Shown: positions 12,030-22,509 of the stretch, piece after piece
Position numbering within the stretch: the stretch's first letter is position 1
Layout of the letters: each line of letters opens with the position of its first letter
From: Varanus komodoensis
Taxonomy: Eukaryota; Chordata; Lepidosauria; Squamata; Varanidae
NCBI RefSeq assembly: GCF_004798865.1
Contig: NW_025335268.1
Location: 57,974,374 to 58,038,373, forward strand
Direction: 5' to 3'
Length of the DNA: 64,000 nt
Translations under genes and position numbers: made by a program
The notes under the pieces: model-generated
Told to the model about the DNA's origin: nothing
The model's input: the letters and a program-made list of their open reading frames with translations, nothing else
Databases searched by the model: none

Positions 12030-12548
12030 ATGGTGTTAAATACTTGTCTGATAAAGCATTGCACAGGTGTCAGGGTTTGCAATTCAAAAGGTTCTTCATT
12101 CCAGGCCTGGGTCATGGGAGACTGGTCTGGTCTGCAGGAATTCCAACTCCCTCTGCAGGTTCTCTGTCCATCTGATTACTGGGCTAGAGTTGCATTTTGT
12201 GTTGCTCAATACTCTTCTCTACCTGAATGGATGGAGGTGATCTTGGGTGTGCTGTTGACATTTCCCAAATTGTTGGCTCTGGGAGATGTCAATGTCCATG
12301 CCAAGGGCAACTCCTCCACCTTGGATTTCACAGTCTCCATGCCAGCTATGGGATTGCCCAAACATGCCATTAGCCCAAAACATGTAGCAGATCTGAACAC
12401 ATCTCTAGTTGGACATACAGACTATGATCTGAAGGTAGGGAACACTGAATCGGCCCCTACATTTTGGTCCAATTATCAATGGTCCAGGAAGTTGATACAA
12501 GTTCTCCTGAGCACAGTTCTCCAAAGCAGAGAACTTAGGGTTCTGTGA
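12030..12548 (+). pseudogene. L2 ORF2 endonuclease remnant (open 172 codons)
   Basis: This is the longest open frame in the window and it still belongs to a dead LINE. Residues around 80-125 read LLALGDVNVHAKG and GLPKHAISPKHVADL, matching the APE-type endonuclease of L2, where the family has LGDFNIHA and GLPQHVTGPTH. The phenylalanine of GDFN is valine here. The usual THDHHL-like end is replaced by VGHTDYDLKV. The first 20 or so residues, including the ATG, are probably flanking or degenerate sequence. It is an internal piece of a roughly 900-1000-residue polyprotein with no independent function. Confidence 0.7.
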
Positions 12549-14390
12549 TATACTCCAGAGTTGAGTGTGATGAAGCAAAATAGGAGATGGCCTGGTCAAA
12601 CTTTTATTTTGTCCCAAGTAGAAAAGTACCTTATAGATACAAGTGAACAGTGGTGTGTGCCTTGCAGGCATGTGTATTTTGGGCAATGAGAGTGATGTTC
12701 AGGGTTGCTTGGGGCTTGCTGGCCCTAAGGATGCTGTGGATCTGTCTAAGGAATCTGCCTGGACTGAAGACTCCAGTGTTACAGCAGGTGAAATTGGGTG
12801 AAGGAAATATCCAGAACATTATCTAGTTCAGATTTTTTTTAAATGGTTGCAGCTGGTACAATTTGAGTACATTGAAAGGGGTTGTACAGCTTCATGCAAC
12901 TACTTCCATACAGGATCCTTGCCCTTCTTGGTGTACAGAAACTGGCAGGGAAGCAACATCAGGCTGGGACAGAAAGAATTTCAGTGTGAGATGGAGTGTT
13001 CCCAGTCAGCTGAGGAAATATTAAGACCACTCTTGAAGAAACACTTCTAGACCCAGATAGCGAATGTTTTTATCCTGGGTAAGATCCTTGATCAGATGAT
13101 TCTCCTGGCTATCTTGGATGAGACAGGGCACACACTAGGTTTAGGAACAGAAACATCCCTGGTGGCCCCAAATGATGACCTGTGTCGGAAGAGAGAACTT
13201 TTGATTTTCCTTGATCCCTTAGTGGCTTTCAGTACCGTCAACCATGTATCCTTCTGGGATGACTGCCTGTGCTGAAAGTGAAAATACTCAATCGTCAGCT
13301 TCAGATGCTGAATATTGAAGAATGTTGAGAAATACCTCTTAGCATGGGGTTCCACAGGGGTCATCTGACATGTTATTTTGTCTTCTATCTACTTTGTTCA
13401 GAGTTATGAAATGCTGATGACATGCAACTCACTTTTTTCTCCTTTTCATCTTCATCAGGTGAAGATGCACATATTCTAGAAGTACCTGATTGGACAATGG
13501 ACTGGATGAGGGCAAATAATTAAAATGCAGCCCAGACAAGACCAAGATGTTGTCAGATGCTTTGTGTAAACAGATGGAGGGTGCTAAATCTCTTCTGGAT
13601 GGGGCTGCACTCCACCTGAAGAAGCAGAATCATAGCTTGAGATTACTTCTGGAGCCAGCTTTGTCAATAAAGCTCAGGTGACTTCAGAGGCATGGAGTGC
13701 TTCCTACCAAATTCAGTTTGATGGCCCAACTACACCACATTTGGACAGGGATTACCTGGCTCACTGATCTATGCTCTAGTAAACTCCACCTTAGATTATT
13801 ATGGTGAGATCTACATGGAGTTGTCTTTGAAGGCAGTTTGTGCAAAATGCAGCAGATTTATGTTCAGATGTTTTTCTACCCGTCATCAAATACTTATTCT
13901 GGGTGGTTCCCCTTGGCCACATGTATGTTTCCAAGCTTGATTCAAGATGCTGGTTGACCCCAAAAAAAGCATTATATGACTTGGAACTGAAATACCCAAT
14001 GGAGTGGCTCTATCAACATCAACCTAACCATATGCTACACTCCTCTGAGAAAGGCTCAAAAGCTGGCAACAAGGGGCAGGGCCTTCTTGGTGGTATGCCC
14101 CCAATTATGGAACAGTCTTTCCATTGAGGCCTTCTTGGAACCAACACCATTATCTTTCTCAAACCTGATTTAAGCTCTTCTTCACTCTCAGGCATTTGGT
14201 ACCATATTCCTGTTGTTGGAAGTTAAAACTGATAGAAGTGTTTATGTGTGGTATCCATTTATATATTTGTATGTAAACAGCTTTTATATCATGTACAATA
14301 AAACCTTTAAAATCTTTATAAAATTCCCAGAGAGTTTTGGCTAATGAGTAGTACCAAATCACAATAACTGGGTGATTGAATAAATAAACC
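12045..14390 (+). mobile_element. Old L2 LINE, long but badly decayed
   Basis: Protein traces in order: endonuclease (around 12200-12420, LALGDVNVHAKG and later GLPKHAISPKHV); the pre-RT region ending PLLKKHF near 13030; RT block LIFLDPLVAFSTVNH (about 13200), LGVPQGS-like (about 13345) and the YADD-like ADDMQL (about 13420); a thumb-side WMRANN (about 13500). The carboxyl-terminal part to about 14160 is scrambled. It ends in an A-rich 3' region with AATAAA signals at 14297 and 14380. Numerous stops and frame changes separate these pieces, so no working reverse transcriptase can be made. The age looks greater than that of the L2 copy that follows it directly in the same orientation. Confidence 0.8.
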
Positions 14391-14397
14391 AATACCT

Positions 14398-15032
14398 AAA
14401 CATGGATTACTTGGATTACTGCAACATGTTCTACATGGGGCTGCCCTTGAAAACGGTCTGGATACTGCAACTGGTGCAGAATAGAGCTGCCAGGCTGCTG
14501 ACAGGGACCGGCCGTTACTCTCACATAACGTCGGTCCTCTACCAGCTCCGCTGGCTTCCAGCTGAAGTCCGGGCCCAATTCAATGTGCTGGTTTTGACCT
14601 ATAAAGCCCTAAACGGCTTGGGACCAGGATACCTGAAGGAATGTCTCCTTCCTTATATGCCCTCACACCCCTTAAGATCTATGGGAGAAGCCCTACTCTG
14701 GGAACCCTCTCTAAGAGAGGTAAAAAGGTCATCAACTTGGAGTAGAGCCTTCTCTGCTGTGGCACCCAGTGGAATGTACTCCTCAGAGAGGTACGCCTGG
14801 TGCCAAGTTTATACTCTTTTCGGCACCAGGCCAAAACCTTTTTATTTAAACAGTATTTTAAAATTTAATAGTTTTTAAATTTAGTCGCTCTGTTTGTTTT
14901 GTGATTTGTTTTGTTCTGTTTTATTATTTATTGAAATTGTTGTTTTAATTGTCTTTTTAAATATTGTATACCGTCCTGAGATCTTGTATAATAGGACAGC
15001 ATACAAAAGCTTTTAATAAATAAATAATAAAT
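14398..15032 (+). mobile_element. L2 LINE 3' end, younger copy
   Basis: A 5'-truncated L2 inserted at or next to the 3' end of the older L2. It holds the last ~150 codons of ORF2, an AT-rich 3' UTR, the conserved tail hairpin (ATACCGTCCTGAGATC ... GGACAGCATACAAAAGC) and a terminal AATAAATAAATAATAAATA tail. The protein reads cleanly for most of its length, so it is clearly younger than its neighbour. Confidence 0.88.
14402..14878 (+). pseudogene. L2 ORF2 carboxyl-terminal fragment (158 codons)
   Basis: The frame carries LDYCNMFYMGLPLKTVW at the start, then LQLVQNRAARLLTGTGRYSHITSVL and LRWLPAEVRAQFNVLVLTYKALNGLGPGYL. This is the signature of the L2/CR1-group region after the RT thumb. Near the end the expected KLWNALPEEIRLAPS is altered to SGMYSSERYAWCQVY, a short frame disruption, after which FGTRPKPFYL resumes loosely. 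RT catalytic residues lie upstream and are missing through 5' truncation. The ATG at 14402 is an internal codon, not a native start. Confidence 0.85.
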
Positions 15033-16204
15033 ACACATAATGTAGTTGTTCTATCGAGAGTTACTGCAGGAGTTTATCTCCTTTCTTTCTTTCCTTCTAA
15101 AAGCTCATCAGAAACCTATCAAATATTCCCACAAAGTAGCTTGTCCCTAAAAGTTAAAGGACAAACTGTAGAAGCAGGAAGATCTTACCCCCTGGGACAA
15201 GGCAGCCACCGATCATGGGTATAAAGGATAATGGGCAAACATGGGAACATACTGGACTCCCAATCTCCCCCTTCATTTTGATCATGTTTAGCAGTGAATA
15301 TTTGGCTTAGCCCTACTTAAGTAACTTTTCCAATTCTAGCCAATGCCACATTAGTTAATCCATGTGATCTTTAAAACCTCTGAATTCTAGGTCTGCAAAA
15401 TACAGCAGTTAAGTACTACCTCAACTCTGCTTCTAATTTTTTATTATTTCAGGTTACTTGTTTGTGGTTTATTGTAAATGGTGTTTACATGAATTGCCCC
15501 AGGTTAAGAAGCCGGTCTTTAGTGAAGCAGAGGGGAGGCATTTTCTTCATTCTGTTCCTGAGTATACAAGCTTTCTACTGCTAAAATTGCCTTCAATGTA
15601 GGGTAGGAGATTCCACTGTTCTTTTATAGTAGTTAATAAGTAACAGATCTGGTCCAGGGCTCAATATAGATGTAGGAAACTGCTTTTGCATCACCACCTA
15701 AGAAGCATAATGTGTAAGTTTGGCACATAATTGACTAATTGTGGGTCAATTAATCCACAAATTCTCATGCATGAGCATGCTGGTTGAGTAAGATTTTGTG
15801 TAACAACCTACAAATGCCCTGTTCATAGGTTGATACTGTGATGTCTGTACCTGGATACCCTAGATTGTTTAGGCCCTAGGATATCCAGGTACAGATACCC
15901 AACAACAAATCATAGGCTGACTTTGGTTTATGTAAGCCCTAAACAACCAGAGTATCCAGATTTTATTGTCACAACAATAAGCTATGGACAGGGCAATCAC
16001 AGGTTATTAATTAAAAGCAGCGCTGGAGGTACTCTGCTTTATTGTTCTCACTTGTGCAAAGCAATTTGTGGGTTTATTATATCATTGAAAGTACACAGTG
16101 CTCAAATGTTAGACAGCAAGACAAAACATATTTGATGTTGCAAAATTAATCCGACTTACATAGGTAAACTAAATTATTCTATGCTATAGCTTCAGGTACA
16201 GACA
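15033..16204. other. No gene recognised; contains a strong hairpin
   Basis: Unique-looking AT-rich DNA. The perfect 12-bp palindrome CTCATGCATGAG lies near 15766-15777, and an 18-bp stem hairpin is listed separately at 15844-15895. Confidence 0.45.
15844..15895. repeat. Inverted repeat, 18-bp arms, 16-nt loop
   Basis: The left arm TCTGTACCTGGATACCCT (15844-15861) pairs with the right arm AGGATATCCAGGTACAGA (15878-15895) at 17 of 18 positions. Not part of a repeat I recognise. Confidence 0.85.
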
Positions 16205-16592
16205 AGTGGTACCTCAGTTCACGAATGCCTCAGTTCACAACCAAATCAGGTTGCAAACAGAAATTTCAGGAAAAAAAAATTCTTCAGGTCGTGAACTCTA
16301 CATCGGGTGACAATTGCGATCACGCCCATATTCCCTGCATTCCCTGCATGATTGCAGTCATGCTGGGGCGAGGGGGGTGGGGAGATGGCCGCGATCGTGC
16401 TGGGGGGGGAGGTCGCAATCTTTGTTGTTGTCACTTTGGTTTCCAATTTTTGTGATTAAAATAATGGTTACAGAACGGCTTAACCTTATTTACGGGGAAC
16501 CTTACGGGGAAATTTGACCTGGCTCATGACCAATTTGGGTCGCGACCAGAGCCATGGAATGGATTAAGTTCGTGAGCCAAGGTACCTTTGTA
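16205..16592. mobile_element. pogo/Tigger-like MITE with terminal inverted repeats
   Basis: The left end CAAGTGGTACCTCAGTTCACGAA and the reverse complement of the right end, CAAAGGTACCTTGGCTCACGAA, match as inverted termini. GGTACCTC-type termini are typical of Tigger-like (Tc1/mariner) elements, which duplicate TA, and a TA follows the right end. The interior is GC-rich with CpG sites (16310-16420) and no transposase, so it depended on a partner in trans. Confidence 0.6.
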
Positions 16593-17465
16593 ATTCACTA
16601 GGTACCAAGTTGCAGCAATCTTTTCAGCCCTGAGACAGGCCATGTTGGATAGGCTTGAGGGAGGCAGTGTGTGCATGAACATACTCTCTCCACCTGTCCT
16701 GATCCTTTTCTCCAATATAAAGCTGACACTACCATCATGCAAGGTGAAGCAGTATCACAAAAGGGCAATTCTCTGGTATTATCATCTTTTTATCATCAAC
16801 TTTTTGGCAGAGGTAATCATCATCTGACCATCTTGAATTTCACACATCTTCAAAGACTTCAGTTTTGTTTTTCCTAACATCCCCCTTTGTCTTCAGTTTG
16901 CTGCAGTAAGGCTCATAGTGACTTCCATTCTTATTTCCTACTGTAGTTCATGCCGTAAGCTGACAGTCCATCACCTAAGGAAAATAATTTTGTTTCCAAA
17001 TGGCGTGAGACCTAATAAGCTCCCTTCTTGCATGAACTGCCAAACAGGCATCACATGTAAAAATGAGTGGCAGGGACATGGACAGCTACAAGGGGAAAGT
17101 CTCTGCATGGAGGCCTCTATACACAGAGGATATCAAGGGTTCTGGAATACATAGGGACAGTACATGCATAGAGATCTGTGCCTGCAAGCTTTCCCCTGCA
17201 AATCTGCATGCCTAACGCATGGATGTTGGAACGCATGGCCAAAAAGTCATATGATTTTACGTGCAGAGCATGGGCATAGCCCTACATGCATGAAGAATGC
17301 TTCAGAAAGTTCTAGTATACAGTTTCCTAGACAGAATTAAGTTGATGTGTTCTTTAGGAAAAACACAACTCAGTGCTAGGTAGTAATGAATTTATTATAA
17401 AAGAGTCTTGCAACCATTTTGGGGGATTTTATGGAAAATATATCATTCCAGCCCCAGACCAATGT
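16593..17465. other. No gene recognised
   Basis: No protein similarity or recognised repeat; frames are under 80 codons. Confidence 0.5.
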
Positions 17466-17676
17466 GATACCTTGTTGTTGTTGTTGTTATTATGTGCCAG
17501 CAAGCTGTTTCTGAGTTATGGCTACCCTATGAATGAAAGCCCTCCAAAGCCTCCTGTGCACGACATCCCCATTCGGCTCTCTCAAGTTCAAGGCTGTGGC
17601 TTCCTTTATGGATTCAGTCCATCTCATTCTTGCCCTTCTTTTTCGTCTTCACCCTTCAATTTTCCCTAACATGACT

Positions 17677-17735
17677 GGGAAACTTTTTTTAAGTAACGGA
17701 CAGCATAGGAAAAGATTAAATAAATAAATAAAATG
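17677..17735 (+). mobile_element. Tiny L2-type 3' tail nested in the RTE 3' UTR
   Basis: GGACAGCATAGGAAAAGATT followed by AAATAAATAAATAAA resembles the L2 tail at 15000. It is flanked by ATGACT and ATGATT, a plausible imperfect target duplication, and breaks the RTE 3' UTR where that family usually runs straight into a TTGTCTTTTCCAG segment. Confidence 0.5.
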
Positions 17736-19067
17736 ATTGTCTTCTCCAGGGAGTCTTGCCTTCTCGTGGTGTGTCTGAAGTATGACAGTCTCAGTTTTGT
17801 CATTTTTGCCTGTAGGGAAAACTCTGGCTTAATTTGATCTAGAACCTACCAGTTTAACATTTTTTTGATCCAGGGCATTCACAAAGCTCTTCTCCAGCAA
17901 CATGTTTTGAATACACTGATTTTCTTCCTGTTAACTTTCTTAACTGACCAGTCTTCACACCCATACATTGTGATTAGAAATAGTATGGATGATCCTGACC
18001 TTGGTCTTGAATGAAATGGTCTTACATTTGATGATCTTTTCTAGTTCTTTCACTGCAGCCCTTCCAGTTCTCAGTCTTCTTCAGATTCCTTGCCTACAGT
18101 CTCCCTCTGAATTGATTACTGAACTATGTGAAAACTTTCACAATTTCCATTTCTTCATTATTAACAGTAATTTCAAGTCATTGATGCTTTTTGCCAGTAC
18201 CATCTGCCTATCTTAAATTAGTGATATTTCTTCCACCAATTCTCACTTCTTCCTCTGATTCTAATCCAGCTTCCTTATGATATGCTCTGCATACAAGGAG
18301 ATAAAATATATCCTTGTCTGACACCTTTGCTTATGGGAAACCCTTCAGTTTCTCTATATTCTGTCCTGTGTCCTAACCGTAGCTTCTTGTCCATGATTCA
18401 GGTTATGCATAAGGACAATCAAGTGCAGAGGCACACCTGTTTCTTTCAGGACCATCCATGGCTTCTAGTAATCCATACAATTAAAGGCACTGTTGTAGTA
18501 CATAAAGCATAAACTCATCTTTTTCTAATATTCCTTGGTATGCTCCAGTAGCCAACCTATAGTACCTTTTCCTTTTCAGAATTCAACTTGGGCACCTGGC
18601 ATTTCTTACTGAATATGGGGTATAATTCTTTGTTGTAACACTTTGAGCATCACTTTGCTTGCATTGGAAAGCAATGCAACCGGCCTATGATTGTCGCATT
18701 CTTTTGCAGATTGGAATAGATATTGAATGTTTCCAGCCTGTGGGCCATTGGTTTGTTTTCCATATTTGTTGACATATTTTTGTTAACATTTGGTCTGATT
18801 AATTTCCTGCAGCCTGGAGTAGTTCTATTTATATCCTGTCTACTCCAGGTGCTTTATTCTTTACAAGAGGTTTCTGAGCAGCTTTCACTTCACTTCCTAA
18901 TATTACAGGCTCTTCTTCCACTTCAAAGAGGTCTGTCATCTTTTCACCTCTTCTGTATAGTTTTTGTCTTTCCCACGTTCTCTTTATTTTCTCCTGGTCT
19001 GATAGTGTATTCCCTTGTGTGTCTTTTAACATTCCTAAACTAGGTTTGAATTTCCCTTTGAGTTTTT

Positions 19068-19131
19068 GGATCTTCTGGAAGAACTTCTGGAAGATTTTCT
19101 GGATCTTCTGGAAGATTTTTAGGATCTTCTT
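19068..19131. repeat. Imperfect GGATCTTCTGGAAGA tandem repeat
   Basis: About four imperfect units of (GGAT)CTTCTGGAAGA(TTTT) lie in the linker of the RTE element. They look like a local expansion after insertion. Confidence 0.7.
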
Positions 19132-20054
19132 GTTTTTCCCTTTTTGTTGCCTTCTTCTATTTCTTTGCGCTGGTCCCTATTTGCACTAATAGCTCTTTTT
19201 GTCTCTATGTGGTAAGTCACTGAAAAGTTGTGTTCAGGATTCTGACTCTATTTTCTACCACTTTTTGCCTTGGCTTCTGCTTCTTACTGCCACCTTCTTG
19301 CCTGTCTTTTGCAACTGTGTTTCTTTTGTCATCCTTTTAGGCTTTTTCTTTCTTGCTGCTACAGAATTGACATTTAGCATTCTTCTCTAATAATGTCTCT
19401 GCTTCCAGTGCACATTTCTTCTGGTTCATGGCCAGTTAAGTTTAGCAATGCAAATCTCTTCTTTATTTGGACTTTTGAATCTTCAGAGATGTTATTTAAC
19501 TTATATTTTGGCACTATGTTTCTGTTGGTAATCTTCTTTAGCTCGACTCTGATCTTTGAAATTAAAAGCTGGTGGTCACTACCTCAGTCGGCTTCTGGTC
19601 TTGTTCTGGCAGCCAGAATGCAGCTGCTCCATCTTCAGCTTCCAAATACATAGTCTATTTGGCCATGTATTGGCCATCTGGTGAAGTCTGAGTGGTTGCT
19701 TGAAGTTGTGCATTTGCAATGAACAGCTTGTTGGCTTCACAAAATTCTATGAGTCATTCTCCTGCTTCATTTCTTACCCTAGGCAAATTTTCCTACAACA
19801 TTTGATTGTGCAGACTACAGAGATGCCTAAAAGAATACTCAAGTTGGTGAACTCTGTTACAGGATATAGTAAGATGCCAGTAACCCTTGCATGGGTACAG
19901 AAGCCCAATAATTTGCAGATGCAAATCAGATGTGAGTCAGCCCTGCGCAGAACTGAATCCTGGACAAAGAAGCCATGCTTCAGGGGGAAACAAGATCTTG
20001 TGCCATTGTGAACATTCTTCTCTACTTATTTCCCAATCTAGCTTTCTCCAACAA

Positions 20055-20140
20055 GATGCCCTGGGTCAGCTGGATGGGAATGCTGGGAGTTGTAGTCAAA
20101 TGCATCTGGATGTCATCATGGTGGGGAAGACTCTTTCACT
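20055..20140. mobile_element. Palindromic hAT-like MITE, half copy
   Basis: AATGCTGGGAGTTGTAGTCA, then GCATCTGGATG and GGTGGGGAAGACT, the right half of the palindromic family. Confidence 0.55.
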
Positions 20141-20171
20141 TCTATATCACAGTATCCACACGACTCCAAGT

Positions 20172-20370
20172 TGAGAGTGTTGTACTAGGACTCAGAAGAT
20201 CCAAATTCTAGCCCCCACTCAGCCATGAAACTCACTGGGTGGCTTTGGGGTGGTCACTGGTTCTCATTCTAACCCACCTCACAAGGTTGTTGTACAGAAA
20301 TATAGAGAAGAGGAAGACAGCCTCGTGTTCCTTGGAGGAGAAAGACAGGGCATAAATGTAATCATAAACT
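20172..20370 (+). mobile_element. MIR-like CORE SINE
   Basis: A tRNA-derived head (GTGTTGTACTAGGACTCAGA, then AAATTCTAGCCCCCACTCAG) leads to ACTCACTGGGTGGCTTTGGG, the core CCCACCTCACAAGGTTGTTGT, and a tail CTTGGAGGAGAAAGACAGGG ending in ATAAATGTAAT. Order and motifs match MIR/CORE-type SINEs of amniotes. Old and divergent. Confidence 0.75.
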
Positions 20371-21490
20371 AGAAAGATATAAACAAAAAAATTGGATGGC
20401 CAGCAAACTCTTTCCTAAGCATGCATCGCATTTCCACAACCAAATAATGCAACAGATATTCTCTTCTGGGACATTCACTTTGTATTGCGGTGGTGAAGGT
20501 GCAGCTGGTATTTTCTGTAAATGAAGTCTGATCACCCAAATCTTTTGCTTCCCTTCTTTATCCCAGTGCTCCCACAACTGGCCCCAAATCATGTAAGAGC
20601 ACAGTATTCCCAGTCCTACTACCTCCAAGACAGCTGTGCAGATAAGACTCAACATTATGGCCCTACCAGAGGTTTTCCATATTGCATACAATTTAGGTTA
20701 TCTCTGCACATGTGATCATTCCATTATCAGCAGCATTACTGATCTCATGAGAAAACAACTGCCTTGCCCCAAGAACTCTCCTACAAAATGCAAAGGCATT
20801 CTGCTAAATGACCTTCTGTATGAAAGCCCCTTCAAGCAAAGGCTACCCTGAACACTAAAAACAGCTGAAGGTGAATCTTTCGCTACTCAAAGGCCTTCAA
20901 CAAAGGCAGTTGTGCCAAATGCCTGGAAAGAATCATTTCTCCACAACATCTCAAAAGCATTCAGACCCAGCTTCAAATATACACTTGTTTTAATGCTTTC
21001 CCCTCCCACTTCTTGGAACTGGTATGATGGTGGAACATTGTGCCCTGAGTGCCCATAACCATTAAGAATTTGGCATGCAGCTTCCTGCTAGAATCACTTC
21101 AACAGCAGCTATCCTTTTTTGGCCGCTCTTTTCTCATCAGAAAGTGAAAAGGGGAGCACGGTAAGAAACCACCTCTTTGCATTCCATTTCAGTCCAGCCT
21201 AAGTACACAACCTCCCTTTGTACGAAATTTTGTATTTTAGACTCCTGTGCACTTTTTAGACTCCTGTGCACTCCTGTGCCCTGTGGTCACCTCTGGTGAT
21301 GTACATCCAGGAAATATTCAAGGTACTGGTTGCCATGAGCCTGCAGAGGCTTGATTTGTCCTGCTTATACAGGATCTGGGAAGCTGAGAAAGGAGATTTT
21401 ATTGGGATCCTGCTCCCTGTTCCCTATGGAATATTTGTCCTGGGGTTTGCTGCTTGAAAGAGTGCTTAGTCTTATTTACATATACTCTTT
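20371..21490. other. No gene recognised
   Basis: No recognised exon. The stretch 20900-21010 gives VVPNAWKESF...FRPSFKYTL, faintly like the WNSLP...FRRSLKT end of an L2 ORF2, but too weak to call. Confidence 0.4.
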
Positions 21491-21497
21491 GTTTGAT

Positions 21498-21722
21498 GTA
21501 TGTGCTACATTATATCCCACTTTTCCTAAAAAGAAGTCTAAGGTGGTACATGATCCTCTTCTTCTCATTATATCCTTACAACAACAACCCTGTGAGGTAG
21601 GTTAGGCTGAGAATAAGTGATTGCCCTAAGGTCACCCAGTGAGGTTCTTGGATAAGCGGGGACTAGAATCTGAGTTTCCCAAGCCCTGGTCCAACACTCT
21701 CACACTAATTCTGCCTTTAGAC
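21498..21722 (-). mobile_element. MIR-like CORE SINE
   Basis: On the minus strand: GAGAGTGTTGGACCAGGGCT, AGATTCTAGTCCCCGC, CCTCACTGGGTGACCTTAGG, CCTAACCTACCTCACAGGGT and a GTGGGATATAATG tail. Same family as the copies at 20172 and 62283, and better conserved than the first. Confidence 0.8.
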
Positions 21723-22389
21723 CAACAATACAGTGTGTATCTTGGGCATTTACAGCTAGTCCTGAGGATGCATAAAGTAGTTTAGAGCATTTAAATAAAA
21801 AATGGGATTTTAATTAAGAAACACAGAGGAATACCTCTTTAAGTTACAGGAACAATAGCAAAATAAACCAAAGAAAAACAAGAGTGCCTTGTTTTTAGAA
21901 GCCTGTATATGGATCAGAATGGACCACAATTACCTTCTATGGGTAATTTCTGACCTCCACCCTCAATGCAAAAGACCTCTCCATTTCTAGTGGACACCCT
22001 TTCCAATGGCAGAAATGAGTGGGTTGGACATGGGCAAGTGTCACTTGCAGATTCTCCCTGAATGGCCATCTACTGTGACTGAAGGGACAATGTGTGTTTT
22101 ACATCGTAACAGTTTTCTGGAAAGAGATTCATTAGTGTTTTCTTTTTTCTTGGGGGGGGGGGGATGGGGCCAGTTTTTATAATGCCTGTGAAATCAAACT
22201 AAAGACCAAAAGGAGGGGTGTTACCTCACATTAGTCACAACCTGCAAAGCCTGAAGTGGCCAAGACCCAGCCATCTCTTGTGATGCTTATACGGCTGGTT
22301 GTTGGGGCTCCTCTTCCATTCCTCAGCATGGGCCTTTGAATGGAAGAGGTTGTACATTTTCCATCTCGGTCAGTAAGGGGATGGTAACC

Positions 22390-22508
22390 TGAGGCCCTCC
22401 CTATGTTGTTGGGAGTACCACTCCATCATCCTGGACCACTGGCCATGCTACTGGGGCTGACAAGACTTTGAATCCAACATCTGCAAGTCACAATTCTCCA
22501 GCCTTGTT
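22390..22508. mobile_element. Palindromic hAT-like MITE, nearly full copy
   Basis: Runs from GAGGCCCTCCCTATGTTGTT through ACTCCATCATCCTGGACCAC and TGGCCATGCTACTGGGGCTG to AATCCAACATCTGCAAG. It holds both halves of the imperfect palindrome. Ends have decayed. Confidence 0.65.
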
Positions 22509-22509
22509 T

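Larger units (their letters stand above)
17466..19810 (-). mobile_element. RTE-clade LINE (non-BovB family), nearly 2.35 kb
   Basis: On the minus strand, 5' to 3': a partial endonuclease (about 19790-19560, with LIEFCEANKLFIANAQ and TSPDGQY); a linker (19380-19040); the RT lead-in KDTQGNTLSDQEKIKR (about 19025); the ...SEVKAAQKPLVKNKAPGVDRI segment (about 18880-18830); RT with NLR-ADGT where NLRYADDT is expected (about 18200); a carboxyl-terminal AKMTKLRLSYF (about 17800). The YADD tyrosine is a stop and the second Asp is Gly, so it is catalytically dead. A 3' UTR at 17700-17490 leads to a terminal (ACA)n tract (TTGTTGTTG on the plus strand at 17472), the true 3' end. It differs from the BovB at 1-1195 in the linker and tail, but shares its family with the pieces at 39.9 and 42 kb. 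Confidence 0.82.
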
